Origin: Pseudomonas nitroreducens
Lineage (GTDB): Bacteria > Pseudomonadota > Gammaproteobacteria > Pseudomonadales > Pseudomonadaceae
Length of the DNA stretch: 64,000 nucleotides
Assembly: GCF_014204515.1 (NCBI RefSeq)
Contig: NZ_JACHLI010000006.1
Span: 239,920-303,919, forward strand
Reading direction: 5' to 3'
In this document: positions 1-7,529 of the stretch, in pieces
Position numbering within the stretch: the stretch's first letter is position 1
Layout: each line of letters begins with the position of its first letter
Notes under the pieces: generated by a model
Database searches by the model: none
What the model was told of the DNA's origin: nothing
The model's input: only the letters and a program-made list of their open reading frames with translations
Program-made: the position numbers and the translations under genes

Positions 1-661
1 TGGCGACTACTTTCTGAGCGGTAGCAAGCAGCGACCTTCTGCGTCCTTCGTCCCACGCAGAGCACCCTTGAGCAAGGTCGTTTGTAACCGAGACTCCTGG
101 GTCGTCCAGGCCCCAAAATTCCCAATACTCTCCAGTCAGAGCTCGCCCATGGTCGATAAGCCAGACCTGTTTGCTATCTGGCGCATAGATCACGTTTCCG
201 AGATTGCGATCAGTATTGGCTACCAGTTCGTCAAAAACGATGGTTCCATTCAGGTTGAACTGGCGTGCGATGATCGAATGGTGCTCGTCAGGCGGTGTCT
301 TAAATGCGCGCTCAAGACTGTAGCTCATATAGCCAGCTTGGCGGCTTGCGAAGCAGAGCATCGGTCCGCGATTGAAGAACTTAGATTGGAATTCTTCAGG
401 GATCTCTGCGGTGTCAACCAAGGCTACATACGGCCTTGGAATGTTCATCCCTAAAGCCCGGCCAACTTGGGAGGCGGCCAGTTCAGCAATGACTTTGCGG
501 GGGTCGGCAGTCAGCTTTACGTAACCGACTTCGGTTTTATCCTTCTCGTCGAGCAATTCGACTTTGAAGGTTTCGCTATCCCGTCCCTCAGACTCACGCC
601 CAAGAAACGTGATGACCTCAGCCTCTAGTACGGCTTCAATCGTGTTGTTTTTGGTTTTCAA
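1..661 (-). CDS. HipA-like kinase domain protein, partial (runs off left edge)
   Basis: This gene is read on the minus strand; its 3' end is outside the window. The frame is open for about 220 codons from TTG at 659-661 (another TTG lies 12 bases upstream) and no ATG occurs until about residue 64, so the start is uncertain. The protein shows GYVKLTADPRKVIAELAAS (lysine and glutamate of an ATP-binding lobe), then FDELVANTDRNLGNVIY (DRNxxN catalytic-loop type) and WLIDHGRAL (metal-binding aspartate). This order matches the HipA-like kinase (HipA_2) family. Its start overlaps the end of the repressor gene by 26 bases, implying translational coupling and expression in the lysogen. A toxin or phage-exclusion kinase is an inference. 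The family call is fairly firm; the substrate is unknown. Confidence 0.7.
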   Translation of the reverse strand, partial: MKTKNNTIEAVLEAEVITFLGRESEGRDSETFKVELLDEKDKTEVGYVKLTADPRKVIAELAASQVGRALGMNIPRPYVALVDTAEIPEEFQSKFFNRGPMLCFASRQAGYMSYSLERAFKTPPDEHHSIIARQFNLNGTIVFDELVANTDRNLGNVIYAPDSKQVWLIDHGRALTGEYWEFWGLDDPGVSVTNDLAQGCSAWDEGRRRSLLATAQKVVA

Positions 662-1082
662 AGCGTTTGGCAATCCGTTCCAATAGCAGAATGTCGTCTT
701 CTGTTAGTCGGCCTTCATTGGCTGCTTGCTCAATACTCTCCAAGGCTTTCATGGACCTTGGTGTGGTCTTTCCGCGAAGAGAGTAGAGCGTATCAAGCGC
801 GTAATACTCTTCTGCAGTGAGCGCTGCAGCTGCGGCCGGATGCTTCGATCTCACTACCAGGTCGGCTTCTTTGGCTGTCAAGCCCCAATGCTCTGGCGGG
901 ACGGTATCCGAAAAGTAGGCAATCAACTCAATTAGCTTCGACTTATCGATGCGCCCATGTTTTACCCAAGTCTGGACGGATGGCGGCTTTATCCCGAAGC
1001 GATCTGCTAGAGCCTTCTTCGTGATTTTTTTCGCAACGATGGCGGACTCAATGGCCGCGCCTAGTTCTGATCCGGTAAGCAT
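636..1082 (-). CDS. CI-like phage repressor, HTH only
   Basis: A 148-residue DNA-binding protein with an XRE-type helix-turn-helix at about residues 18-45 (KKALADRFGIKPPSVQTWVKHG). It lies in the CI position: divergent from Cro-like and CII-like genes across a roughly 100-base operator region with inverted repeats. The C-terminal half (about residues 60-148) is acidic and helical and shows no S24/LexA-type peptidase motif, and the protein is much shorter than the usual 220-240 residues of cleavable CI proteins. It probably represses the lytic genes. Because it cannot be expected to self-cleave, induction may need another protein. It overlaps the downstream HipA-like gene. It could alternatively serve as antitoxin to that gene; the two roles need not exclude each other. 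Confidence 0.75.
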   Translation of the reverse strand: MLTGSELGAAIESAIVAKKITKKALADRFGIKPPSVQTWVKHGRIDKSKLIELIAYFSDTVPPEHWGLTAKEADLVVRSKHPAAAAALTAEEYYALDTLYSLRGKTTPRSMKALESIEQAANEGRLTEDDILLLERIAKRFENQKQHD

Positions 1083-1180
1083 TGCCTAATAAAGCCTCTT
1101 TAGGTGCTGGTTAGGCAATGGCTTGCAAAATAGTTAGCCAATGCCTTATCTTGTTCTCCATGCAACCGGAGAACCGAGCC
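1083..1180. promoter_or_regulatory. Phage immunity control region between cI-like and cro-like genes
   Basis: This divergent intergenic region holds an inverted repeat, ATTGCCTAA (1081-1089) and TTAGGCAAT (1111-1119), plus related words TTAGCCAATGCC (1134-1145) and CCTCTTTAGG. These are candidate operators for the CI-like and Cro-like proteins. A rightward promoter candidate is TTGCAA (1123-1128), a 17-base spacer, then TTATCT (1146-1151), followed by a GGAG ribosome site before the Cro-like ATG at 1181. The left repeat arm overlaps the repressor start codon, which suggests autoregulation. Operator identity is inferred from symmetry only. Confidence 0.55.
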
Positions 1181-1402
1181 ATGACCCCGATAGAAGCGAT
1201 TAAGGAGGCAGCCAAAATTGTCGGCAGCAAGGCCGATCTGGCTCGCCTACTGGATGTTCGCGCCCCAACCGTAAGCCAGTGGTGTTCTGGACTGCGACCG
1301 ATTCCAGCAGCCCGCGCGGTTCAAATTGAATCGCTGTCTGGTGGAAGGGTGAGTCGAGCTGATCTCTGCCCTGATTTCCCCTGGCAGAAAATGGCGTCCT
1401 GA
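1181..1402 (+). CDS. Cro/YdaS-like HTH transcriptional regulator
   Basis: A 73-residue protein containing one helix-turn-helix (SKADLARLLDVRAPTVSQWCSGLRPIP, about residues 16-42) typical of the Cro/YdaS family, followed by a short SRADLCPDFPW tail of the kind seen in YdaS-type regulators. I chose ATG 1181, because GGAGAA lies 6 bases upstream; a longer frame starting at 1118 would run through the promoter region. It is the first gene of the rightward early operon and probably turns off the repressor promoter during lytic growth. The next gene begins 2 bases after its stop. Confidence 0.75.
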   Translation: MTPIEAIKEAAKIVGSKADLARLLDVRAPTVSQWCSGLRPIPAARAVQIESLSGGRVSRADLCPDFPWQKMAS

Positions 1403-1404
1403 CC

Positions 1405-1713
1405 ATGTCCACGCCTCAATTGAACCCTGAGCAGGAAGCAAGGGCCCGCAAGATCTACAGCCTTGTCGTGCAGCGACTTGCATCGGTCGGCAATGCGCCG
1501 GTCGCGCTTGCAGTCGGTTGCGACGAGTCGACGATCAGCCGCATGAAGCCGGAGAAGTTCTTGGAGCTTGCACGGATTCTTGCGGTGCTCGACCTGAAGG
1601 TCGTGGGTAGTGAGATGAAGTGCTTCAACGAGAAGGAAATTGGCGCGATCTTGCACCTGGCCAAGTCGAAGCTTTCCGAGGTTGAGAGCGTCGAACAGCT
1701 GGAGTGGGACTGA
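1405..1713 (+). CDS. Phage CII-family transcriptional activator
   Basis: A 102-residue protein of the lambda CII family: N-terminal helices, then an HTH around residues 30-55 with APVALAVGCDESTISRMKPEKFLELARILAVLDLKVV. In lambda-type phages CII activates repressor and integrase promoters at establishment of lysogeny. It lies directly after the Cro-like gene in the early operon and its stop overlaps the start of the primase gene (TGATG). Length is close to lambda CII (97 residues). Confidence 0.75.
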   Translation: MSTPQLNPEQEARARKIYSLVVQRLASVGNAPVALAVGCDESTISRMKPEKFLELARILAVLDLKVVGSEMKCFNEKEIGAILHLAKSKLSEVESVEQLEWD

Positions 1714-3965
1714 TGGCTGCCGTCTTCCAACTCGCCGACTCGCCTAAGGTTGCCGCACTGGCCTATGCCCGCATGGGGTGGCACGTGTTCCCGTGCTGGC
1801 CGATCCGCGACGGCGCCTGCGCGTGCGGCAAGCCGTGCAAGTCCCCCGGCAAACATCCCATCGGCCACTTGGTTCCACACGGCCAGGAAGCTGCCACCCT
1901 CGATGCCGAGGTAATCGGGCAGTGGTGGGGGGCGGTACCGGATGCCAACATTGCCGTGCACATGGCGAAGTCGTCCCTGGTGGCGATCGACATCGACCCG
2001 CGCAACGGAGGCCTGTTCACCATCGAGCAGGTCGAGGCGCAGCATGGCGAGCTGGCGTCCGACGTCTTGGCCTTCACCGGTGGTGGCGGTGAACACCGCG
2101 TCTTCGCGCTCCCTGCCAACCTGGCGGGCTCGCTCCCCGGAACCCTGGGCAAGGGTGTCGACGTCAAGGTCAACGGCTACATCATGGTAGCGCCGTCAAA
2201 TCACATTTCCGGCAGCAACTACGAGTGGGAAATCTCCAGCAGCCCGCTGGATGGCGCCTGCCCAAGCCCAATGCCGAACTGGCTGCGTGATCTGTTCCGG
2301 GCCAGCGCCAAGGCGCCTGAGCAGCCCGCGGCCGCCGAGAACAAGCTGACCGAGGAGCTCGCCGAAGACCTGCAGGGCGCGCTCCAGTTCATCAATGGCG
2401 AGTCGCGTGATAGCTGGTACCGCGTTGGCATGGCGCTGCACTCGACCGGTGACTATCAGTGGGCCTTCGATACCTGGTCTGACTGGTCCCGCCAGTGGGC
2501 GCACAAGTTTGATCCCGTCGATCAGGTGCGCGTGTGGCGCTCCTTCAAGAATAAAGGCCTGGATGGCCTATCCCACGCTGTCATCTTCTCCGATGCTCAG
2601 GCCAACGGCTGGGACAACCCGCGCTCCGCGAAGCCCGAACTGCGCTCAGTAGACGACGCCTATCTGGCTGAACTGGCCGTACTCAATGGCGAAAAGCGCA
2701 AGGTGATCACCGAGTTGGGTAAGCGCGAGGTTCTACCGTTCCCGGTTCCAGGCCTCGATGCAGTAGCTGAATGGATCGGTCACGTCACTGGCGCGCGCCA
2801 TGGCATCGCCACCCAGATGGCCGCCATCAGTGTGGCTTCGCTGGCCTCCTCTCGTCTGTACGAGTCGAGCATGGGCGATGGCTGCCACCTCAATCAGCTG
2901 GTCTCCGCGCAGAGTTACAGCGAAGTCGGCCCGCTCATGAATGCGGTGGGGCGCATCTACCATGACGCCGGCCTGCGCAAGCTTCTGCGTGAACAGCGCA
3001 TCAGTTCCCCCAGTGGGTTCTTCAAGACCCTGCACCGGTCGCCGGCCAGTCTCTATCTGGCAGCCGAATGGGGGCGCAAGTTCTTCGGCCCCCAGTTTGC
3101 CGCGGTTGAGCATGTCGGCATCCTGATCGGGCAGGGTTTCAACAAGCAGGTATGGGTTCTGGATGCGCCAGAAGAGGCGGGCCTGAAGAAGTCAGAGCTT
3201 GAGGATGACCAGCCCGTCATTCACAAGCCGGCCTTCAACCTCCTGGCCTTCGCCGCCAGCAGTGATCTGGCCAATGTCTTTTCCGAGGCGCAGTCCGGCC
3301 GCGGCCTGATCGAGACCCTGCTGTTCTCCCGTGTGGAGACCGACTTCGACAGCGATCCGCGCAGTGAGGCGACGCCCGATTGGCTGATCAACCATGTGCG
3401 TCGGGTTCGCAGCCTTCCGACGGGCGCCAACGAACTGGACCTGGTGACTGTCTTCAATGGTAACGCCGGCCTGATCCCGACCCTGAAGCCGGTGATCTTC
3501 CAGGCGCAGCCGGCCGAGCACTATGCCGCCATTGATGCGCTGTCCTCGCATCGCAACATGCGCCCGATCCTTCATGGCGCGCGGATCATCCTGCGTCGCC
3601 TGGCCTGCACCCTGGCCGCCTGGGGCAATCCTGAATCCCCAATCGTTACCCGCGACATCCTCGATTGGGCGGCGCAGTTTGTCCTGGGCAGCACCTTTGA
3701 AGTCCTACAGGCCATGAAGCTGGGTAGCAGCGAGGAGGGGCGCAGCACCGCCTACGAGAAGACCCTGGGCGCGATCACCAAGGCTGGCCCGCAGGGCATC
3801 AAGCTCGGCTATCTACAGCGTTCCTGCTGGACCTACCGGAACCTGGACAACGATGCGCGTGGAAAGCTGATCGATCAGCTGATCGACGACGGCGAGATCA
3901 TCCGGCACCCCGAGATCTCCGGGCATTACGTGTCCGCAGACCTGATCAAGGTAGAGGTGGAGTGA
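1713..3965 (+). CDS. Bifunctional DNA primase/polymerase (Prim-Pol) replication protein
   Basis: A 750-residue replication protein. Residues about 10-195 form the Prim-Pol domain: a CACGKPCKSPGKHP segment typical of the family, the acidic DIDPRNGG at 93-100, and TGGGGEHRVF and VDVKVNGYIMVAPS downstream. About residues 225-300 match the PriCT-2 primase C-terminal domain (WYRVGMALHSTG, WDNPR). The remainder resembles DUF3987-type primase-helicase tails, but I see no GxxGxGK(S/T) Walker A loop, so helicase activity seems absent and may be supplied by the next gene. I start at ATG 1713 (TGATG overlap with CII, GGAG 9 bases upstream) rather than GTG 1704. Confidence 0.8.
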   Translation: MAAVFQLADSPKVAALAYARMGWHVFPCWPIRDGACACGKPCKSPGKHPIGHLVPHGQEAATLDAEVIGQWWGAVPDANIAVHMAKSSLVAIDIDPRNGGLFTIEQVEAQHGELASDVLAFTGGGGEHRVFALPANLAGSLPGTLGKGVDVKVNGYIMVAPSNHISGSNYEWEISSSPLDGACPSPMPNWLRDLFRASAKAPEQPAAAENKLTEELAEDLQGALQFINGESRDSWYRVGMALHSTGDYQWAFDTWSDWSRQWAHKFDPVDQVRVWRSFKNKGLDGLSHAVIFSDAQANGWDNPRSAKPELRSVDDAYLAELAVLNGEKRKVITELGKREVLPFPVPGLDAVAEWIGHVTGARHGIATQMAAISVASLASSRLYESSMGDGCHLNQLVSAQSYSEVGPLMNAVGRIYHDAGLRKLLREQRISSPSGFFKTLHRSPASLYLAAEWGRKFFGPQFAAVEHVGILIGQGFNKQVWVLDAPEEAGLKKSELEDDQPVIHKPAFNLLAFAASSDLANVFSEAQSGRGLIETLLFSRVETDFDSDPRSEATPDWLINHVRRVRSLPTGANELDLVTVFNGNAGLIPTLKPVIFQAQPAEHYAAIDALSSHRNMRPILHGARIILRRLACTLAAWGNPESPIVTRDILDWAAQFVLGSTFEVLQAMKLGSSEEGRSTAYEKTLGAITKAGPQGIKLGYLQRSCWTYRNLDNDARGKLIDQLIDDGEIIRHPEISGHYVSADLIKVEVE

Positions 3966-3967
3966 TG

Positions 3968-4195
3968 GGTTTTGTGAGGAATGTGAGGTTTTGTGAGGCG
4001 ATTTTTGACCTATCACACACGACTGCAAGTCGCGTGGTTTCTGGATTTCAGAGGAATTTGTGAGTTTGTGAGGCCCTTATATATAGAAGTTAAAAACCTC
4101 TATTAAGCCTCACATCCTCACAAAACACCTGAAAGCCGCACAGCGCTAGGCGCGGAGTGTGTGAGGAAGGGCCTCACAAAACATCACACGCCGCA
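3968..4195. repeat. Iteron-like TGTGAGG repeats, putative phage replication origin
   Basis: Between the primase and helicase genes the word TGTGAGG recurs. Direct copies: TTTTGTGAGG at 3970-3979 and 3989-3998, AATGTGAGG at 3980-3988, TTTGTGAG(G) at 4057-4064 and 4065-4073, TGTGTGAGG within 4157-4166. Inverted copies: CCTCACA 4108-4114, CCTCACAAAA 4116-4125 and 4172-4181. An AT-rich stretch (about 4077-4106, TTATATATAG then TTAAAAACCTCTATTAA) sits between the direct and inverted groups. Repeated initiator-type sites flanking an AT-rich element beside replication genes is the layout of an iteron origin. Function is inferred. Confidence 0.55.
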
Positions 4196-4231
4196 CACAC
4201 ACGAAATTCGGCAGGAAATTGGAGAAAAACA

Positions 4232-5629
4232 ATGGGTGCTTTGCTTGAGATGCCACTGAAGGCTGAAGCCGATCTGACCCCGCACCAGCAGGCGGCTTAC
4301 GAACTGCTGATGGGCGTAGCGACTACCGATCAGTACGGCATGGCAACCCTTGAGGGTTATGCAGGCACGGGCAAGACATTCCTCATGGGAAAGCTGGTCA
4401 AGGAGCTTTCGGGGGAGGGCATCCGCGTGGCCATCGCGGCACCCACCAACAAGGCTGTTGCCGTGCTGCGCGAGAAGGTGGGCGGCGACCTGGTGCATGC
4501 CGCGTCTATTCACTCGCTGCTCGGCCTGAAGATGAAGGAGTTGGAGAACGGTGCGCAGGAATGCGTGCCGGACGGCGAATCGAGCCTGCACGAGTACGGT
4601 GTGGTGGTGGTGGATGAGTGCTCGATGGTGTCCCAGGACATGTTCAGCCGCATCCTGTTCTCCCGCGGGAAATGCAAGGTGATCTTCGTCGGTGACCCGG
4701 CCCAGCTTCCGCCAGTTGGTGATGACCTGGAATCGCCTGTTTTCCGTGACGTGAAGATGCGCGTGCGCCTCGCTGAGATCGTTCGCCAGGCGGCAGACAA
4801 CCCCATCATCGGCCTGTCGATGCAGATCCGCTCGGCCATCGAGGAGCAGCGTCGCTCCGGCTACGTCGAACTGTCCCAGTCGCTTGCCGCGGATGGCCCG
4901 GCGAAAGCAGGATTCGTCACCGGCGGCAGCTCGGCTGTATTCGAGATCGCACTGCAAGTACTTCAAGGTGGCGGTGATTGCCGCGTGGTGGCCTACACCA
5001 ACAAGCAAGTGCGGCAGTACAACACGCGCCTGCACCAGGCGCTGTATGGCTACACCGACTGCGAGTTCAGCCCGGGCGAGACCGTCATTGCTCACGAGGA
5101 GATGCGCGCTACAGAGATGGCGGAGGCCAGCAACGGCGAACTGATCTCCGCCGGCACCAGTGCCCGCATCATCACCAGCGAAGAATTAGAGGTGGTAGAC
5201 GTGGCCAGGGCGGAAGGACGCCTGTACGACTTTGAATACTTCCAGCTGCTCCTTCGTCGCGATGAAGGCTCACTGGTGCGCGCTGCGTTCCCGGCCATTC
5301 CTGGCCAACTTGAGGAAGCGATTCGTCAGCGCTGGGCGGAGTGGCGAGCGATCAAGACCCAGGCAGAAGCAGAGCAAGACGCTACCCAGCGCCGCAAACT
5401 GATGGAGAAGGCCAAGGAAGTGTCCGGGCAGACCTGGGCCATCCGCCGTGCCTTCGCGCCCCTGCGGCACGCCTACGCGATCACCGCGCACAAGTCGCAG
5501 GGAAGCACCTTCCATACCGTCATCGTCGATTGGGGCGACCTCAGCAGCATGCGCCGTGACTTCGAGTTCAACCGTGCGCTGTACGTCGCCTGCACGCGGG
5601 CATCTGAGCACCTGGCCATCGTGGTGTGA
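4232..5629 (+). CDS. RecD/Dda-like superfamily 1 DNA helicase
   Basis: A 465-residue ATP-dependent helicase. Walker A is GYAGTGKT (42-49), Walker B VVVVDECS (124-131), motif III GDPAQLPPVGD (154-164); the C-terminal UvrD-like part has ITAHKSQGST near residue 415 and LYVACTRASEHL at the end. This is the SF1B Dda/RecD2 architecture and probably supplies strand unwinding for phage replication, complementing the neighbouring primase. I use ATG 4232, with GGAG 7 bases upstream; the frame extends upstream to GTG 4157 but that would cover the repeat region. Its stop overlaps the upstream edge of the next gene. Confidence 0.8.
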   Translation: MGALLEMPLKAEADLTPHQQAAYELLMGVATTDQYGMATLEGYAGTGKTFLMGKLVKELSGEGIRVAIAAPTNKAVAVLREKVGGDLVHAASIHSLLGLKMKELENGAQECVPDGESSLHEYGVVVVDECSMVSQDMFSRILFSRGKCKVIFVGDPAQLPPVGDDLESPVFRDVKMRVRLAEIVRQAADNPIIGLSMQIRSAIEEQRRSGYVELSQSLAADGPAKAGFVTGGSSAVFEIALQVLQGGGDCRVVAYTNKQVRQYNTRLHQALYGYTDCEFSPGETVIAHEEMRATEMAEASNGELISAGTSARIITSEELEVVDVARAEGRLYDFEYFQLLLRRDEGSLVRAAFPAIPGQLEEAIRQRWAEWRAIKTQAEAEQDATQRRKLMEKAKEVSGQTWAIRRAFAPLRHAYAITAHKSQGSTFHTVIVDWGDLSSMRRDFEFNRALYVACTRASEHLAIVV

Positions 5630-5631
5630 GC

Positions 5632-6054
5632 ATGAGCATATTCGAGACCGTTCCGGCGAAGCCCAGGAAGCCGTGCATCCCCTCCGAGCATGAAGATCAG
5701 GTTGCCTTGATCCAGTGGTTCGATATGCAGTATCCGTCGCTCCGCGGACGCCTGGCTGCGTGCCCGAATGGCGGCCAACGCAACGCAGTGGTGGCCGCGA
5801 AGCTCAAGGCGGAAGGGGTTAGGGCAGGGTACCCAGACCTCAACCTACTGACCCCGCGCCATGGCTTCGCCGGGCTATTCATCGAGCTGAAGCGGGAGAG
5901 AGGCGGGGCGCTTCAGTCGGATCAAGCTGACTGGCTGGACTGGCTCAACGAGCAAGGCTTCATGGCGGTGGTGTGCAAGGGATTCGAGGCGGCGAAGGAG
6001 GCAATTACGAACTACCTGGCGACCACAGAAAACCACAGGGGAGAGCCGAAATGA
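5632..6054 (+). CDS. VRR-NUC domain endonuclease
   Basis: A 140-residue protein of the VRR-NUC family, PD-(D/E)xK-type nucleases related to Fan1 and phage Holliday-junction nucleases. Visible motifs: SEHEDQVALIQWF (glutamate-containing N-terminal helix), GGQRN, then the core GYPDLNLLTP followed by GLFIELKRERGGALQSDQADWLDWL, giving the PD...ExK triad. It probably resolves branched replication intermediates before packaging. The helicase gene ends at 5629 and the following gene overlaps by ATGA at 6051-6054, so it sits in a coupled early operon. A GTG at 5626 is an alternative start. Confidence 0.75.
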   Translation: MSIFETVPAKPRKPCIPSEHEDQVALIQWFDMQYPSLRGRLAACPNGGQRNAVVAAKLKAEGVRAGYPDLNLLTPRHGFAGLFIELKRERGGALQSDQADWLDWLNEQGFMAVVCKGFEAAKEAITNYLATTENHRGEPK

Positions 6055-6749
6055 AACTGATCAGCGCGCGGCAGGCCTGGCACGACGCCTTCTACCAGCC
6101 CTGGGACAGCGTTATGGCGGGGGCAATCGATCGTGGCTCTTTGGGCATTGTGGAGGCTGGCGGGTGGGTAGAGCGCAAGCTGATTGAGCTCGATAGTAAT
6201 GGCAAAGAAGTGAAGCTCTCGCAGTGGGTGTTCGTCCCTGGCGTGCAGCAGACGCGACCTGAACGAGATATCAGCACCGGGCGGGCGGTTCACCAGGCGC
6301 TTGCCGCACCCATCCAGAAAGCGATTGCATCGCTTCCTCATAGGCTGCAGGCCTTCGGGCACCACATGTACGGCCCTGGCACCGAAGACGATCTGCGCGA
6401 AGAGGCAGAGACCTTGGTGTTCGGCGTTGTTTATGCCGGGATGCTCGCCAAGGGAGAGCGGCTCTACGCCAAGACAATGGCCAGGGCGCAGGCTATTGCT
6501 GCCGGTGTGCTGTACCGGTATCGCCGCATGCACCAGGGTGGCCAGAGCTCAATGCCTGATCCGATCCCGAACCCGGAGGCCTTCCGCAAGTGGCTGGAGA
6601 TGGAGAGGGGCGTGAAGCTGGCGAGTGAGTCCTGGGGCCGCGAATGGGAGCCTTTCGTGGCTGCCTGCTTCCGGGCGTGCGACGACCTAGACAAGGAGGC
6701 CTTAGTGCCCGTGTCGATCACGCTCTCGCTGATGTGCGAGGCTGTCTGA
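6051..6749 (+). CDS. Unidentified phage protein in the position of a late antiterminator
   Basis: A 232-residue soluble protein I do not recognise with confidence. It begins MKLISARQAWHDAFYQPW, has a central region of basic and alanine-rich helices (LYAKTMARAQAIAAGVLYRYRRM), and has no cysteine cluster. I use ATG 6051, which overlaps the VRR-NUC stop and has AGGGGAG upstream. It is the last gene of the early operon, immediately followed by a TTGACA element and a strong hairpin terminator before the lysis and late genes, the layout of lambda Q. A Q-like antitermination role is therefore a positional inference only. Confidence 0.45.
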   Translation: MKLISARQAWHDAFYQPWDSVMAGAIDRGSLGIVEAGGWVERKLIELDSNGKEVKLSQWVFVPGVQQTRPERDISTGRAVHQALAAPIQKAIASLPHRLQAFGHHMYGPGTEDDLREEAETLVFGVVYAGMLAKGERLYAKTMARAQAIAAGVLYRYRRMHQGGQSSMPDPIPNPEAFRKWLEMERGVKLASESWGREWEPFVAACFRACDDLDKEALVPVSITLSLMCEAV

Positions 6750-6757
6750 AAAAGTTT

Positions 6758-6857
6758 CGTTATAACGTATTGACAGAAAATCTCGGCTGGCGCACCATCT
6801 TTCCCATCCTCGAAATTGTCACTGCAAAGCCCGGCCTAGCGCCGGGCTTTGTCGTTT
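6758..6857 (+). terminator. Terminator preceded by palindrome and TTGACA element (pR'-tR'-like)
   Basis: A hairpin AAAGCCCGGC (6826-6835) / GCCGGGCTTT (6841-6850) with a 5-base loop is followed by a T-rich run; it can also end the convergent gene at 6862-7092. Upstream lie a perfect palindrome CGTTATAACG (6758-6767) and TTGACA (6770-6775), about 50 bases before the hairpin; a good -10 is not obvious. The order (possible promoter, then terminator, then late genes) recalls the lambda Q target region. Confidence 0.6.
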
Positions 6858-6861
6858 CTGG

Positions 6862-7092
6862 CTAGATGCGCGTTAGCACCTCTCCAGTGGCGGCGATCTC
6901 GAACTCGTTTTCGCTGATCCGGTTTAACGGACCACCGCCCACTACCCGATAGCCCTTGCTGCCATGGACAACGTCCTGTGACCCATCCATGAACTGGGTC
7001 TGGACGATGGTAGTGGACTCGATAACCGTGAAGGTCTGCCCGGACTCGCCACGCGCCTGGAATCGCCCTGTCTCAACCTGCTTCGTGCCCAT
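6862..7092 (-). CDS. Small conserved hypothetical protein, minus-strand moron-like gene
   Basis: A 76-residue soluble protein starting MGTKQVETGRFQARGESGQ and ending FEIAATGEVLTRI. From memory it resembles a family of short Pseudomonas proteins with the pattern T(K)xIETGRF...RxVxGGPLNRI...F.I..TGE. It has a strong ribosome site (AAGGAG 7 bases before ATG) and shares the bidirectional terminator at its 3' end, so it is a genuine single-gene unit transcribed against the late operon. Function is unknown; such independently transcribed genes in phages are often expressed in the lysogen. Confidence 0.6.
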   Translation of the reverse strand: MGTKQVETGRFQARGESGQTFTVIESTTIVQTQFMDGSQDVVHGSKGYRVVGGGPLNRISENEFEIAATGEVLTRI

Positions 7093-7205
7093 CGAAATCT
7101 CCTTCTGTGTGATGGCGACCTGATCCTAACAGTTGGTTTGGGCATTCGAAGACGAAAGTAACAAACAACTCTCCCCGCAGCTGAGAGCCTCTACTGGAGA
7201 GCCCA

Positions 7206-7529
7206 ATGGAACCGACGACCTCGCTTGGTATTGGCGCGTTGTTCGCCAAATACAGCGTCGCCATCGCCAGCTTCTGGGGGTCGATTCTTTCCCTGGGGCT
7301 TCTGAAAGGCCTGTCTCGCAAGCAGGCAGCGATGGCGGTGCTCACCGGCTATCTGTTCTCGACGTACATGACCGCGCCGGTGGCGGCATACTTCGCCCCG
7401 AAGCTGGGGCTGGAGCTCGACGAGACCTTCCTGTGTGGCACAGCCTTCGCGCTTGGCCTGACTGCCATGAACATCATTCCTGGGCTAAAGGCCTTAGCAG
7501 AGCGCGTTCTGCCCCAGCGAGGTGCATGA
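7206..7529 (+). CDS. Putative phage holin
   Basis: A 107-residue membrane protein with hydrophobic segments at about residues 18-36, 43-62 and 76-93 and a charged C-terminal tail ending ERVLPQRGA. Size, topology and position at the head of the late genes fit a holin-like lysis protein; I see no enzymatic motif. The start ATG at 7206 follows CTGGAGAGCCCA, a good ribosome site. It overlaps the next membrane gene by ATGA. The endolysin and spanins are 23 kb downstream, so the lysis cassette is split. Confidence 0.6.
   Translation: MEPTTSLGIGALFAKYSVAIASFWGSILSLGLLKGLSRKQAAMAVLTGYLFSTYMTAPVAAYFAPKLGLELDETFLCGTAFALGLTAMNIIPGLKALAERVLPQRGA

Noticed and set aside
68..454. Plus-strand 128-codon frame at the left edge
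   Set aside because: It is antisense to the open minus-strand frame with clear HipA-like kinase motifs; its own product has no family pattern.
636..1082. Cleavable LexA/S24-type repressor
   Set aside because: At 148 residues it is too short, and no Ala-Gly cleavage site or Ser/Lys dyad is visible after the HTH.
4157..4231. N-terminal extension of the helicase from GTG 4157
   Set aside because: ATG 4232 has a good ribosome site, and the extension would read through the iteron-like repeats.
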